This document shows positions 11,101-22,257 of a stretch of 64,000 nucleotides of DNA, piece by piece (positions within the stretch are counted from its first letter, which is position 1; each line of letters opens with the position of its first letter). This stretch comes from Gimesia algae (GTDB lineage Bacteria; Planctomycetota; Planctomycetia; Planctomycetales; Planctomycetaceae). The notes below the pieces were generated by a model. That model did not search any database, was not told the DNA's origin, and saw only the letters and a program-made list of their open reading frames with translations. Made by a program: the position numbers and the translations under genes. The stretch spans positions 1,864,531 to 1,928,530 of the forward strand of contig NZ_CP036343.1 in NCBI RefSeq assembly GCF_007746795.1. Direction: 5' to 3'.

Positions 11101-14100
11101 ATTCCCCCAGCACCATATGAACCTCTCATTCCTGCTGAGATTCAAGTGTTCGACGGGGCGCTCAACCCAAGCATATTCAATCGTTCTGATCCTGGGGGAA
11201 TTAACGGACCGACCACAATTCAAGACATCACTATGACAAGCGACGGCGTCAGCTACAGCATCGATCCTTCTCTCGCTTCGCTCTATGTGAATCACGCTCC
11301 TAACTCTGGTGACACTCTTAGAGAGGGACAGCCCCAAAATCAAAGTCTGTATAAAGCAGGCGAAGCGGACGCCAAAACTGTCGTTTTTGGAAACACGGCT
11401 TACACGCTCAGTTCAAAATTGGGCACGCTAACGATTACTGATGCCAACACCGGTGCGAACAGAGGACGTGTGATTATTTCCGGCATTCTGACCGCGGGAT
11501 CAATTGCAGTCTCCGATAACGGGCAATTTCTCTACATCACGAATCCCACCGAAGACTCGTTGCTGATCTATAACCTGGATTCCGCCGGTAACGTCAGCGG
11601 GGCTCCGCGTATCCTGGCTGATGGTGTCAGTGGTGTCGACGGTTTGGACGGCGTGAACCAAATCGAAATCGTCGGCGATCGTCTCTTCGTTTCCAGTCCG
11701 GTGGAAAATACACTGGCGATCTATTCTGGTGCCAATAGTGGCGCGCTAACATTTCACTCGAAAACATCCACTGGTCTAAACGGACCGACTCATATAACAA
11801 CCTCAGCCGATGGCTTACATGTTTATGTTTCCAGTGAGCACAATCACATTTTGGCAATGTTCCAAGTCGCAGGCAACTCGCTAGTGCCCGTGCAGTTCAT
11901 CACCAACGGCGTCGATGACATTGTCAACATGGGTAGCCCGCAAACTTCCATTTTGACCCATGACGAGCGGTTCCTGTACGTAGGTAGTGGAGACGACTCG
12001 ATCGCAATTTTTGCACGAGATACGGCCACCGGTCAGCTGACGTTCGTCGATTCGATTCGCAACGGCGTGAAGGGCATTCAAGGTCTCGACGGTTTGAGTT
12101 CGCTGGCACTGAGTGGTGACGACGACTATCTGTTTGCTGCAGGTGCTGACGCAGACACAATCGCAGTTTTCACCCGCGATACCGGTACCGGTAAAATTCG
12201 TTTTGTGCAGCGCGTACGTAATGGATCAGCGGGCGTCATTGGTCTCAATAATCCGACGGATCTGAGCATAGTCGGTAACCAGCTTCTGATAACGACTGGA
12301 GGAGAAGCCGGTCCTCTCAATGAAAATGGTGGTCTGGCCTATCTTCAGATTGACACTTCGCTTCCCAAACCAAACGCATATAGAGCCACATACACGGGTG
12401 TTGAAAGCTTGACTGTTCGCTCAGCCGATGCTCCTGATCAGGTAAGTATTCGTGATATCGTGATCGAAACCACCGTCGAAACCAAAGGAGGCAACGACGA
12501 TGTCGTGATTCACCATGCCCCGGCAGGACTGAGCACGACCGTGAACCTAGGTGCCGATAAAGACAGCGTTGTTCTTCGAGAGAGCGGCGACGGGGCTCAA
12601 GTCTATCTCAACGGAGAATCAGGCGACGACACACTGACAGTCTTCTCCGTTGGTAGCGGCACCACAACGGTTTTAGATTCGGGAACAGGAACGAACCTGT
12701 TTGTGGTCGATGGTACAACTCTCGGAGCAGCCCTTCAGCTTGATGGGCATGAAAGTGGTATCGATACTCTACAGCTCGACACCAAAGGAATCACTCCCCC
12801 CTCAAATCCGAATCGTGTGGACGGTCCTACCAGCGACGATGGTATCCACTTCGAACCGAATGGATCAATCGTCGTGACAGGTGAAAGCTTCGGTATTAAC
12901 TATACATCCATAAACGAAATAAGTCGGGTCGCTGCACCAACGGCTGCAGTGGATGGTCCCTACTCCATCGTTGAAGGAAATGGACTTTCTCTCGACGCGA
13001 GCGGTACGATTGCCCCCGCCCTGGGTGGTTCCGTCTCTTATAGCTGGGACATTAATGGTGATGGTCAGTTTGGTGACGTGATCGGACTTAGTCCTGTAAT
13101 CAACTGGGCGACACTGATCGAATTTGGAATTGACGACAATGAAACTTATCAGATCGCCGTACAGGCAACCAACTCGGAAGGTTCTGATGAAGCGTTCACA
13201 ACACTCATAGTGCATAACACCGATCCCATACTTAATTTAGTGGGTGGCAGCTCATCAACGCAGTACGTCTCCTATGTATTAGACCTTTCTGCAACTGACC
13301 CTGGCGATGACACAATCAGCGAGTATATGGTTGACTGGGGAGACGGCTCAAGCACCACTTTAACAAACGAAGCAACAACCAGATTGTTACACACCTATAC
13401 GACAAGTGGAAACTTCACAATCACCGTCAACGCCATCGACGAAGACGGGGGCCCTTACACGGCAACGAACGATGTCAACGTGATCGCCGGACCGCCACCA
13501 ACACGGACATTGAGCGGTGCTGCCAGCTTGAATGAAAGTGAATCCTTTGCGTTAACATTAACCTCCGCGGGACCAGGTACTGTGGCAAGTTGGCGGGTGA
13601 ACTGGGGTGATGGAACCACATCCACGCTGAATAGCGCAAGCGGCTTACTCAACCATCTTTATGCCGATGACGGAGTTTACCAGGTTTCGGCGATTGTCAC
13701 CGATAGCAATGGCGCCACAGCACTGGCTACGAATTCTCTGAGCGTTCGCGTGGAGAACATCGCGCCAACAGTAACCTATAGCGGCACCAGTTCTGCTGTT
13801 GAAGGTTCGCAATACTCGATCCAAAACATTTCAGCGACCGATCCCGGAGTAGACACCATTAATCAATGGATCGTTGAATGGGGCGATGGTCAGATAAGTC
13901 TGGTGAATCCCAATGAAACGAATGTGGCTCATATCTATCTTGATAATGGCAGCTATACCGTACGAGTGGGTGCCCGAGACGAGGATGGCATTTTTGTCAG
14001 CACAAATGAAGTCACGGTCACAGTCAATAATGTGACACCAACTTTGACACTGAGTGGAGACAGTCTGGTAGATGAAGGCTCGGTCTATACACTGAATCTC

Positions 14101-17037
14101 TCGGATATCGACCCCGGCAATGATACCATTAATGAATGGCACATCGATTGGGGTGATGGCACCTCGACCAACGGAGTGCCTGGTGAAATCGTTTCCGGTA
14201 ACCCCGCCTCAATCACACATGTGTATGCCGATGGCGATAACCAGTATACGATTACGGCAACCGCAGTTGATGAAGATGGCACACATACCGCCGGCAATAC
14301 CGTGACTGTGAACGTTCAAGATGTGTCTCCGACACCAACGGTCAATGGTAACACATGGATTACGGAAGGGTCTCAAATCGAGATTAACCTGACATCCAAT
14401 GACCCCGGGCCCGATCTGATCAACTCCTGGACGATTGATTGGGGCGACGGCACCACGGCAGACGTGTTATCTGGTGATGCACTTTCAGCCGTCCATACTT
14501 ATGCGGACGACGGCGAGTACAACATCGTGGCAACGGTCAACAACAACGATGGTTCGTTTGCTTCTGATCCACATGTTGTGACGGTCTTTAACGTCGCTCC
14601 CACAATCACAATCGCGGGTGAAGTGCAGAGCGACTCGACTCTACCATTCATGCTGACTCTGGGTAATGTCGTCGATCCTGGTGATGATACCGTGCTCGAA
14701 TACCGCGTTGATTGGGACGATGGTTCGATCTTCCCCGACAGCGACGGCGATGGCGACGACGATACATTTGAAACCTTTATCACAAACGGCGTCATCGAGC
14801 ACACGTTTGAAGATGGCAATGGCGCTCACTTGATTGTCGTTACGCTGGTTGACGAAGATGGAACGTTTCCGGTTGCGGCAACTTTGCTGACTGTCAATGA
14901 AGGCAGCCCGGCACCACTGCGGTTAAGTGCGTTGACTGCCCCAGAGAATCCAGGCGACCCTGAGAGCAGCTACATCATCGAATGGGGCGATGGCACTTCT
15001 AACACATACACAAACGCTGACGCCCTTCCGAACGGAGACGGTCTCCTGCTGATTGATGTGGACCATATTTTTGACAATAACGGTATCTATAGCGCAAAGG
15101 TCTTTATCAAGCATCCCAATAGTAGTGATCCCATTTTGGTGCATGAACTTCCTGTGGTAGTCAACAACGTTAACCCGGTAATAGATAATGTAATTATTGT
15201 CACGAGTACCCCTCAAGAAGGAGCTCCTGTTCAACTGGAAGTTAATGCTTCGGTCCAGGGAAGTCTGGACGTGCTAACTTATGAGTTTGATTTTGATAAT
15301 GATGGTGTATTTGAAATCAGTGCCAGTGCCAACACAGCAAGCCACATTTTTGCAGACAATGGGTCGTTTCCCGTTGGAGTCCGCGTTGTTGATTCAAGCG
15401 GAGGTAGTAGTTCCCAAGTCATTTCGATTGATGTCGCCAATGTTGATCCCAAAATCAACTTGATCACGGAAAGCCCGCAAATCAATGAGAGTGCTTCGTT
15501 TTCCGTAACGGTTCAAGCAACTGATGCTGCCGGTGTTTTCGATCCGCTGACTTACGAATTCGATTTCGACAACGACGGCACTTTTGAAACCAGCAACACC
15601 AGTGGACTTGCCGAACATACCTATGCCGATGATGGACTGTTTATCGTCGGAATCAGAGTCTCTGACTATGACGGGGGTAGCGTGACAACAACGAAAGAAA
15701 TCTCCATAGAGAATGTCGCTCCCATAATTGTATTCACGGGAAATTCCACAGCAACAGAAGGGACTGATTACAATCTCCAGCTGGGAGACATTGTCGATCC
15801 CGGAAATGATACTGTGATTGCCTATACCGTACTCTGGGGAGACGGTCAAACAGATCAGTTCCTGGGTTCTCCTGTATCCGGTAGTTTCGTCACTCACACT
15901 TACCTTGAGGGGCCCAATAATCACACGATTCAGATCATGCTCGAAGATGAAGACGGGACGCATCTGGTACCGACTGAAGTCAATGTGTCAGTTCAAAATA
16001 TCTCTCCCGTGATTACACGACTCGAGACCAACGCGTTTGAATTGGGAGAAGTTGTTCTGACTGAGCAAACTACGATTTCCGCTGATTTCACAGACCTCGG
16101 GATTCTAGACGCCCATTCCGCCAGCATTGACTGGGGCGATGGCTCAGATCCGGAACTGGTTCCTGTTAATGGACTAGACGGGGCCGGCACACTGAATGGA
16201 AATCATGTCTATGCTCTTCCTGGTACATACACGATTACCCTCACGCTTACCGATGATGATGGTGGTACAACACAGGCGGAAGTCACTGCAATCATCGCTG
16301 GCACAGGTCTTTTCAATGGTACTTTGAGCCTGGTTGGTACTAACGGCAATGATAACATTCATGTGTTTCGTTTTTTCCATAAATATGTGGTGATTGGCAA
16401 TATCTTCTCCGGGTTCCCAGTACGATTTTTCAATGTATCTGACGTTCAGAAAATCAGTGTCGTGGCCAGGGATGGCAATGATCATGTTCATATCAGCAAT
16501 AATGTCTCAGTACCTGCCATTCTCAGGGGCGGCAATGGCCACGATTCCCTGATTGGTGGCTCTGGTAATGACACTTTGTTAGGAGAGAACGGCAACGATT
16601 ATTTATCGGGTGAAAATGGGGACAACATTTTGGTGGGAGGTGATGGCAACGACTGGATCCGAAGTGGACGTGGTCGGGATATACTGATTGGTGGTCAAGG
16701 CAGGGATGATATCAAAGGTGGTTCAGAAGACGATATCCTCATCGGTGGATTCACCAGTTTCGATACGAACCTGGATGCCCTCAATGCTATTTCCACTGAA
16801 TGGAATTCGGGAGCCAGCTATCAGTCGCGTATTAACAATCTACAAACTGGCGTCGGATCAAATTTCATCGCATTAAAAGCCAACGGTCCCGATGCCACCG
16901 TTTTCGACGATGGTGAGCGCGACACGCTCAAAGGAGAAAGAGGACGCGATTGGTTCCTGGGTGATAGTAACGATGATCGAATTAGAAACAGACGGGATGA
17001 AGTTTTCACTCACATTGATATCTTGGACCTCATTTGA
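5116..17037 (+). pseudogene. 3' piece of giant LEPR-XLL surface protein: RTX, beta-propeller, B-lectin and PKD repeats
   Basis: The open frame actually begins at a GTG at 5041 inside the IS21 end, with no ribosome-binding site; native coding resumes at 5116. Residues are counted from 5041. About 25-1100: beta-rich region with an EF-hand-like loop (DPNNDGQLRLNE, about 940). 1125-1200: Ca-binding GGxGND nonapeptides. 1530-1710 and 2050-2435: YVTN/lactonase-like propeller repeats (SPDGxHVYV). 1717-1820 and 1914-2020: two bulb-type lectin domains with QxDGNxVxY motifs (LQPDGNLVIY, MQTDGNLVLY, IQDDGNFVLY). 2630-3755: about a dozen PKD-type repeats (WGDG). 3829-3905: a second Ca-binding block. The domains suggest a secreted, Ca-stabilised adhesion protein. 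No further stop or frameshift occurs over 11.9 kb, which suggests a recent break. Confidence 0.85.
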
Positions 17038-17226
17038 CGTTCAGAACAGATTCGTGTACTTCGCAGGCTATTTTGAGAACGTCCGTTACTGAAGTCATGA
17101 AGATATGCGGTCAGGATTTAATTCGGTAGTGTTAAACGCTAAATCGCGTAAGGTCAATATATTCAGCCAAGCGATACACGCTATAATGATTTGATTTCAT
17201 ACTCAGTATGAAAATTGAAACCACTT
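17038..17226. other. Non-coding gap after the giant gene
   Basis: No credible gene and no hairpin with a T-run was seen, so I cannot point to a terminator for the giant gene. Confidence 0.4.
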
Positions 17227-17440
17227 CCCAATAAGCGCTCGGGTGGCACTGTTGGCTCGCTGTAAATACTCGCCCAACAGTCATGGTGTGACTATCACAT
17301 CTCACGTTTCACGAAGCATTCTAAATGATGTGCTTCTCCCCCCGCAGATGAAAATCCCGAACCCCTAAACACAGATCACGGGTAGCCCTGGATGCAATCC
17401 GGGGTGAGCGCAGCGAACAGGAAACCGTCAGGGCAAACGC
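17227..17440. repeat. Dispersed repeat, copy 1 (214 bp), ending in a REP-like hairpin
   Basis: Closely matches 33209-33409, from CCCAATxAGCGCTCGGGTGG to GGGCAAACGC. The main difference is 13 extra bases here, after GTTGGCTCG. The 3' part holds the palindrome CCxGGAT-GCA-ATCCGGGG and the tail GTGAGCGCAGCGAACAGG, which also occurs alone at 33578 and, diverged, at 33903. Small frames across it on either strand are probably not genes. Confidence 0.85.
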
Positions 17441-17483
17441 ACATTTCAGAGCCCCCCACCTGTTCAATGCAAAGGAACCGCGG

Positions 17484-17729
17484 GTGCGTGACTGGCTCCG
17501 TTGGGTCGAAGTGAAGACCATGTCCATTGAATCCTGCAACGGAAAGCTGAGAGTTGAATTGTTCAACGGGGAAATCTTCGATACGTTATGGGAAGCCAAA
17601 GTACTGATCGAATGCTGGAAAAGAGACTACAACTCCATCAGGCCACACAGTTCACCGGGCTACAGAGCCCCGGTGCCGGAAGCGAACAGAACAGCTATTG
17701 AAACAACAGAATACGAAGCGGCTGCGTAA
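17484..17729 (+). pseudogene. IS3-family transposase remnant (integrase C-terminus)
   Basis: The 81-residue frame has the tail of an IS3-type integrase: SIESCNGKLRVELFNGEIFD, LLxAKxLIExW-like spacing and YNSIRPHSSPGYRAPVPEA. The usual segment between VKT and the SFNGKLR block (typically EPGSPWENGYIE) is missing, and most of the protein is absent. It is a relic without catalytic competence, next to a dispersed repeat. Confidence 0.85.
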
Positions 17730-17798
17730 CAGTCAGGCGTTAAGAGAGCAGGTAGCGTCACAGATGACTATGGTTCAATCCAGTCTGGATCAGTTACT

Positions 17799-17824
17799 GG
17801 TGGACCGTTTCCGATAGGTCCACC
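17799..17824. other. Perfect 8-bp-stem hairpin downstream of the ASST-like gene
   Basis: GGTGGACC and GGTCCACC are separated by 10 bases, about 50 bp beyond the stop of the reverse-strand gene ending at 17876. There is no T-run on either side. It could be a weak transcription end or part of the neighbouring IS3 relic. Confidence 0.35.
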
Positions 17825-17875
17825 TCACAGTGACCGGAAGTTAATCTGAAGGTTGCCGATTCTCCAGAGAGTCGT

Positions 17876-19264
17876 TTACTCCTGCAATACAAACTCTGAC
17901 CCACTCTTGAGATATAAACGCGCCCAGTTTGGACTCATGGCGTTTGAAGGTTCGTTGTGGTACGGGATATAGAATTGGCAGCGAACGGTGCCAAAAGAAT
18001 CTATGAAGAGGTATCTTCCCTTATTTGTCTCTTCGACCAGAATCCAATCGTCTACAGTTTGCGTTTGCCGCCCCTCTGTTTTCGAAGCGAAGAGACCTTT
18101 GCCGAAGTACTCTGTGGTCTTATCAGAGAAGTTAAAAAAGGCAATATTACTACCCCCTCCTTGAATGTCCGACCAGTCCCAGGACGTAAAGCTCACATTA
18201 TTATTGAAAACCGAAATGGTCGACTCGTTCACGATGTTGATATCATGTTGTGCAAGCCACGGCCCCTGTTGGTACCACACAATCGAGCCATCTTGGGGCC
18301 GAAACTGAACGATCGCACTCTTATCGCGAAGACTTAAAAACAAATCTCCCTTCCTCCAAAACTTGCCATCACTCTTGACGGGCAACACATTATTCAGATG
18401 GTACGGATCCCGGTAGGGACCGTCTGGCATTATCGTCGCCGGCGTCGCCTCCAACAGCGTCTGAAGCAAACCGTTGTTTGAAAACATGTCGCTCAGTGAG
18501 TAGAAATGGAGCCTCTTGCCCTCCGCATCAAGGCATAACACTGCGTCCTCACGAAATCGCAAGTCTTTGGCGAGTGAGTGCCTCAAATCAACTGAGCAAG
18601 TCCAGATATTGCCGTCGTCGTCCAGTTCAATCGAATGATGAACAAGCTCCTCACTTTTCCAGAGCAGGTCTGATTTCTTGTCAAGCTTGTACATGTACCC
18701 CAGTACTCCGCAGTGGAATATCAGGGACAAGTCATCTCCGATAATCGGCGAAAGAATTCGAATCGCGGCGAGATTGTTCGGTAACCGCTTATGTAAGGAG
18801 ACTGAGATTTCCTGTGCTTCGAAATCGGCCTTCACATCTTGTTTTAACCCCTGTATGTCTTCGAAGATCTTCCGTAGCGGAACGTGCCAGGTATGTGCCA
18901 CTTCACCGGTCTTGATGTTCTGCAGATAAACGCTACCTTTATCGGTCCCTTCGTAGCGGTAGTAAAGCAGGTAGAGGTGGTTGTTCAGGTATTGAATATC
19001 AGAGAGTTCCCCCAGCCTGGCAAGACCAGGTTCTGTATTCATCACGAATTCCTGATGCTCCAGACCGGTCGATTTTACAGAGAACCAGAGTTTCACAGTT
19101 TCAGGGACGCTTGCGGCGGCCAGCAAGCCTTTATCCAGGACGTTTCGGTCGTTTGGCTGTTTTTCGACAGCTCTTATACTCAGCCAGACAAGCCCCCAAA
19201 GACAAAAGAACAGAGCCAGAAGGCGTCGAAGAACTCTGATTGCCTGGTCGCGATTAAACTTCAT
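17876..19264 (-). CDS. Arylsulfotransferase (ASST)-like beta-propeller protein with N-terminal anchor
   Basis: 462 aa with an uncleaved-looking hydrophobic helix at residues 13-30. The remainder is repeat-rich and matches my memory of the ASST_2 family: DPYHLNNVLPV near 290, LFLSLRDKSAIVQF, then GSIVWYQQGPWLAQHDINIV and VFNNN, consistent with a six-bladed propeller. Classical ASSTs move sulfate from one phenolic ester to another without PAPS; whether this one does is unknown. The start ATG (19262-19264) overlaps the end of the upstream sulfotransferase gene by 11 bp, so the two are probably coupled in translation. A sulfotransferase and an ASST-like protein in one operon suggests joint work on a sulfated surface molecule (inference). 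Confidence 0.75.
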   Translation of the reverse strand: MKFNRDQAIRVLRRLLALFFCLWGLVWLSIRAVEKQPNDRNVLDKGLLAAASVPETVKLWFSVKSTGLEHQEFVMNTEPGLARLGELSDIQYLNNHLYLLYYRYEGTDKGSVYLQNIKTGEVAHTWHVPLRKIFEDIQGLKQDVKADFEAQEISVSLHKRLPNNLAAIRILSPIIGDDLSLIFHCGVLGYMYKLDKKSDLLWKSEELVHHSIELDDDGNIWTCSVDLRHSLAKDLRFREDAVLCLDAEGKRLHFYSLSDMFSNNGLLQTLLEATPATIMPDGPYRDPYHLNNVLPVKSDGKFWRKGDLFLSLRDKSAIVQFRPQDGSIVWYQQGPWLAQHDINIVNESTISVFNNNVSFTSWDWSDIQGGGSNIAFFNFSDKTTEYFGKGLFASKTEGRQTQTVDDWILVEETNKGRYLFIDSFGTVRCQFYIPYHNEPSNAMSPNWARLYLKSGSEFVLQE

Positions 19265-20726
19265 GATTGATGGCCACCTTTACCAGCTTGTCATAGAGTT
19301 GTCTGGAGTCTGAAAGAACAGTGGATTCATCCTGGTCGGAGCGAGTGCGTCGCCATTCCTTGACTTCAATAGTTTCGAATCGTTTGGCATCAATATCGAG
19401 AAACGGGCACAGACTCAACAACGACTCGCATGGATTTGCTAAATATTTCTCATAGCAAAAGAAACAGAAGTCGGGTTCGCCCGCGTAGAGATCGAATGCG
19501 TCGCGGTAGAAAACGTGCCAGATACGAAGCCAATTCTCAAGGCAACTCGGGTCAGAGGCTGTAAGCGATTCGTCATCACATTCGCCGAGTATCAGAGTTT
19601 TCGAATGGAGTCCGAACTCGTGGTGGACAAGGAGATCCATGTAGTCGAGGGCGAAATCGTCTTCCTTCTGCAATTTGGATAAAATATTGTGCTGCTCAAG
19701 TAGTGATTTTGCTTGAGCATACGGTTCTCTAAATGGGATCACGGTCCTCGTGGTCAGCCCGTTCCCTGCATCAAGTCGATGGAGTGACTTGGCACGCAGG
19801 AGATGATTGTTGTTCTTCATCAGATAGGTTTTGCCACCTGCAACCATGCTCCGAAACTTCTGATATTCAGCGTGGGTGTCTTCGGCAACGTGATGTTGAA
19901 TCAAGCGTTCCTCTTGAATAAAGTCGGGCCCGGCGAAGTGTAGCCAAAATGGCTCCTCTAACGCTTCATAGGTGCTGAGGCGATGCAGCATTCCGTCCTT
20001 ATGTGACCGCTCCCTCTCCTTGTCTGTCTTGCGTGAGATCAGTTTTGGGCCAGTACGAGGCATCAACACAAATGGCATGTTTCGATAGGAAAGGCTCACA
20101 AATTCTGGCAACTGACCCAGGTGCTGCATCAACGAGGTAGAGCCAGACCGTGCCAGCCCGGCGATGTAGACGTGTTGCAAAGGCGGAACGAGTTCCTTCC
20201 TGTTCATTATGCACTCGAACCGCCATTGGAGTCTCACAAACCCTCTGTTGCCGAGGAAGAGGTAGTGAAGAAATTTGTCCAGGGCAGAGTATTCCCAGCT
20301 ACCAGATGTTTTCGGAAGAAAGGGCAATAAGATGAGTGGTAGCAAAGTCCCGGCGATGAAAGGCCAGTGCAGCAAGTATTGCGGGAAGGCCGACTCTCTC
20401 CAGAGCTCAGGAGAAAAAAAAGATTTTTGGTTTTCCCCTCTGGCCGACTCCAAAGTAATGGCCAATAGAGCGATCGTCGCGCTGACAAGCAGGACGATCA
20501 ATACAATCCTGAAAAGCACCTGCAAAAAAGAGAGGACCACCGGTTTGTATGCCTGCTTAGCAAGTCTAAACCGTTGATCATCGTCAAACAGGGGATGACC
20601 GCTATGGTAGGCGAATTTCGCAATCGAAAGAATCCAACGGTCGACGGAACGACGGATCTTGAGCCCCTTGAGCACAATCAATAGAATCAGGGAGACCACA
20701 ACGCCGAAAAGGAATTCATAAATCAT
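19254..20726 (-). CDS. Membrane-anchored PAPS-type sulfotransferase
   Basis: 490 aa. It has about three N-terminal membrane segments (residues 2-22, about 60-90 and about 115-140) and then a soluble sulfotransferase domain. The 5'-phosphosulfate loop is GLARSGSTSLM (about 187-197) and a 3'-phosphate-binding-like segment PFREPYAQAKSLL follows. Expected activity is transfer of sulfate from PAPS to a sugar, lipid or protein acceptor. I choose the ATG at 20726 (MIYEFLF) because it overlaps the stop of the preceding 50-aa gene as ATGA. A frame open further upstream would run through that gene. Confidence 0.8.
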   Translation of the reverse strand: MIYEFLFGVVVSLILLIVLKGLKIRRSVDRWILSIAKFAYHSGHPLFDDDQRFRLAKQAYKPVVLSFLQVLFRIVLIVLLVSATIALLAITLESARGENQKSFFSPELWRESAFPQYLLHWPFIAGTLLPLILLPFLPKTSGSWEYSALDKFLHYLFLGNRGFVRLQWRFECIMNRKELVPPLQHVYIAGLARSGSTSLMQHLGQLPEFVSLSYRNMPFVLMPRTGPKLISRKTDKERERSHKDGMLHRLSTYEALEEPFWLHFAGPDFIQEERLIQHHVAEDTHAEYQKFRSMVAGGKTYLMKNNNHLLRAKSLHRLDAGNGLTTRTVIPFREPYAQAKSLLEQHNILSKLQKEDDFALDYMDLLVHHEFGLHSKTLILGECDDESLTASDPSCLENWLRIWHVFYRDAFDLYAGEPDFCFFCYEKYLANPCESLLSLCPFLDIDAKRFETIEVKEWRRTRSDQDESTVLSDSRQLYDKLVKVAINHEV

Positions 20727-20875
20727 GAATTCCTTTTCTCCGAGATCCGCTTCAGCAATCGTTTCATCGGGAACCACAGGAATGTGAATAGTGTAATTGC
20801 AATGAGTGAGAAAACTCCGATTACCACCAGTAGCGCTCCTGCGCCGAGACCAGGTCCGAGATATGCGAAGATCAT
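20723..20875 (-). CDS. 50-residue membrane peptide, first gene of the sulfotransferase operon
   Basis: Reads MIFAYLGPGLGAG, then a single hydrophobic helix (about residues 13-35), WFPMKRLLKR and a basic tail. Short proteins with this AYLGPGLGAG...W(F/Y)PxKRL pattern occur in planctomycetes and related bacteria, often beside surface-polysaccharide or sulfotransferase-type genes, but I know of no assigned function. AAGGAC lies upstream of the ATG at 20873-20875. Its TGA overlaps the next ATG by ATGA, which strongly suggests translation. It may anchor or help assemble the membrane sulfotransferase (inference). Confidence 0.7.
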   Translation of the reverse strand: MIFAYLGPGLGAGALLVVIGVFSLIAITLFTFLWFPMKRLLKRISEKRNS

Positions 20876-21303
20876 TTTCAACAAGTCCTTTGTTTGGTTC
20901 CCGCGATGACAAAGAGTCAAAGCTGTGAAAAACGAACGCGATTCTTCGACTTCAATTCAGATGCGAATCAAGTCTTTCACATCCCATTCGACGCCTGCAG
21001 GTCTGCCATCGCAGAGTTTATCGAGTCAATCCTAGACAGATACTTAAAATACAATGGCTGAATCGACCTTTAAGGTTGGTAGATTTAGGAGATTTATAAT
21101 ATCTCATGTCAACGATGGGAGTCAAGAAAAGTCAGGGCACTTGCCCTGCTGAGAGTCGCCTTTTTTATGTGAAATAAGATTTCAGGAGCGAAAGCTGATG
21201 GCAAAGTCGGTGAACGGATCGTCGCTGGCGGCGTCGTATCCCGTTCAAGTCAGTTTCAATGCGTTCCTGCCATTGAAGAACCCCGACAGTTTGGTTGCAT
21301 GGT
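20876..21303. other. Non-coding gap upstream of the sulfotransferase operon
   Basis: Holds the presumed promoter region of the reverse-strand operon. The right part (from about 21165) seems to be degraded sequence continuing from the IS630-type relic. No full gene was seen. Confidence 0.4.
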
Positions 21304-21471
21304 TTATCCCTGCTCTCGAAACTCTTGTTTGATCCGTCTAATCCACGATTCACTGCATTGAACTTGCAATGCAATCTCACGGGTTGTTAAACCGGCTGCA
21401 TACGCTTTCAAAACTTTGAGACGCCTTCTTTTGAATACATCAGTATGTGAAATCCTCCCTGAATTGAGATT
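21304..21471 (-). pseudogene. IS630-type transposase remnant (N-terminal helix-turn-helix)
   Basis: A 55-codon reverse-strand frame without a clear start reads FKRRRLKVLKAYAAGLTTRE, then IALQVQCSESWIRRIKQEFREQG and a stop. This is the Tnp helix-turn-helix seen at the start of IS630-like transposases. No catalytic DDE region follows in any frame; sequence beyond the stop continues only briefly (TMQPNCRGSSM) before further stops. Confidence 0.7.
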
Positions 21472-21786
21472 TCACTAATTTACCTGCTCTCGAGCTCGAG
21501 CTGCGACCAAGCTTGCTTTAGTTCTTTCTTGTATAAGCCGTCGCTCGAATTGGGAGGGAGCAGAGAAGACGTGAAAGTTTAGTTCTCCTCAAGGTGTTGT
21601 AGTATCGATGACTCTATCGCAATCGTCCTCTGCACTTGCATGGGTTCACGTTAGATGGTTACACAATTCGATAAAATGATAGAATTCCAAATACGATACT
21701 GGCGAATATCTGAATAAGACATCGGTATGAGAAATACGTGATCTGATCTCTGAGATTGTAGACTGGAATTTCTTCATCTGCCTGAC

Positions 21787-22257
21787 TTGCTCCCAGCAGG
21801 GATCAGACTGAAAAGGACGCCAATGTTCTTTGGGTTCTGCTTCATTTTCTCCAGACAGCAAATACGTCAGGTTGGGAAGCCCATTCCCCGACAGCGTTTC
21901 CCCGAAAAATACAGGAGCCAGACCGGCCTGGCGCTATACGGGATCAACGAAGATCCTACCGATGGCTTTGGACATCAGTGCCTCCTCGCTCGACAATTCG
22001 CGGAAGCTGGTATGCGGTTCATCGAACCGGGCCATGGTAGCTGGGATCAGTACAGCAATATTCAAACTGCACTCGCCAATAACTGTGCCGAATCTGACAA
22101 GCCGATCGCTGGACTGTTTGCCGATCTCAAACGTCACGATCTACTCAAAGATACGCTATTCCTCTGGGGATGCGAATTCGGCCGCACACCTTACTATGAT
22201 TCCAGCCAGTCACAACTCGAATCTTCATGCGGTTTGCGTGCTTTTTTGAGTAGTTGA
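21787..22257 (+). pseudogene. DUF1501 gene remnant
   Basis: Only the middle of this frame (about 21934-22197) resembles a known protein: LALYGINEDPTDGFGHQCLL, EAGMRFIEPGHGSWDQY, DLKRHDLLKDTLFLWGCEFGRTP. That is the region before the C-terminus of DUF1501 proteins (alkaline-phosphatase-like fold). Compare the full copy at 31055-32464. Both ends are lost. The 3' end runs into the opposite-strand MarR gene, whose coding overlaps the last 60 bp, so the DUF1501 gene was cut off here. Confidence 0.8.

Noticed and set aside
5094-16876. Many 60-265-codon frames on the opposite strand or in shifted frames of the giant gene
   Set aside because: They lie fully inside a single repeat-rich coding frame, lack ribosome-binding sites and show low-complexity composition expected of antisense reading.
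17321-17599. 92-codon reverse frame over the dispersed repeat
   Set aside because: Encoded by the REP-like repeat and an IS3 relic; similar frames arise at each repeat copy.
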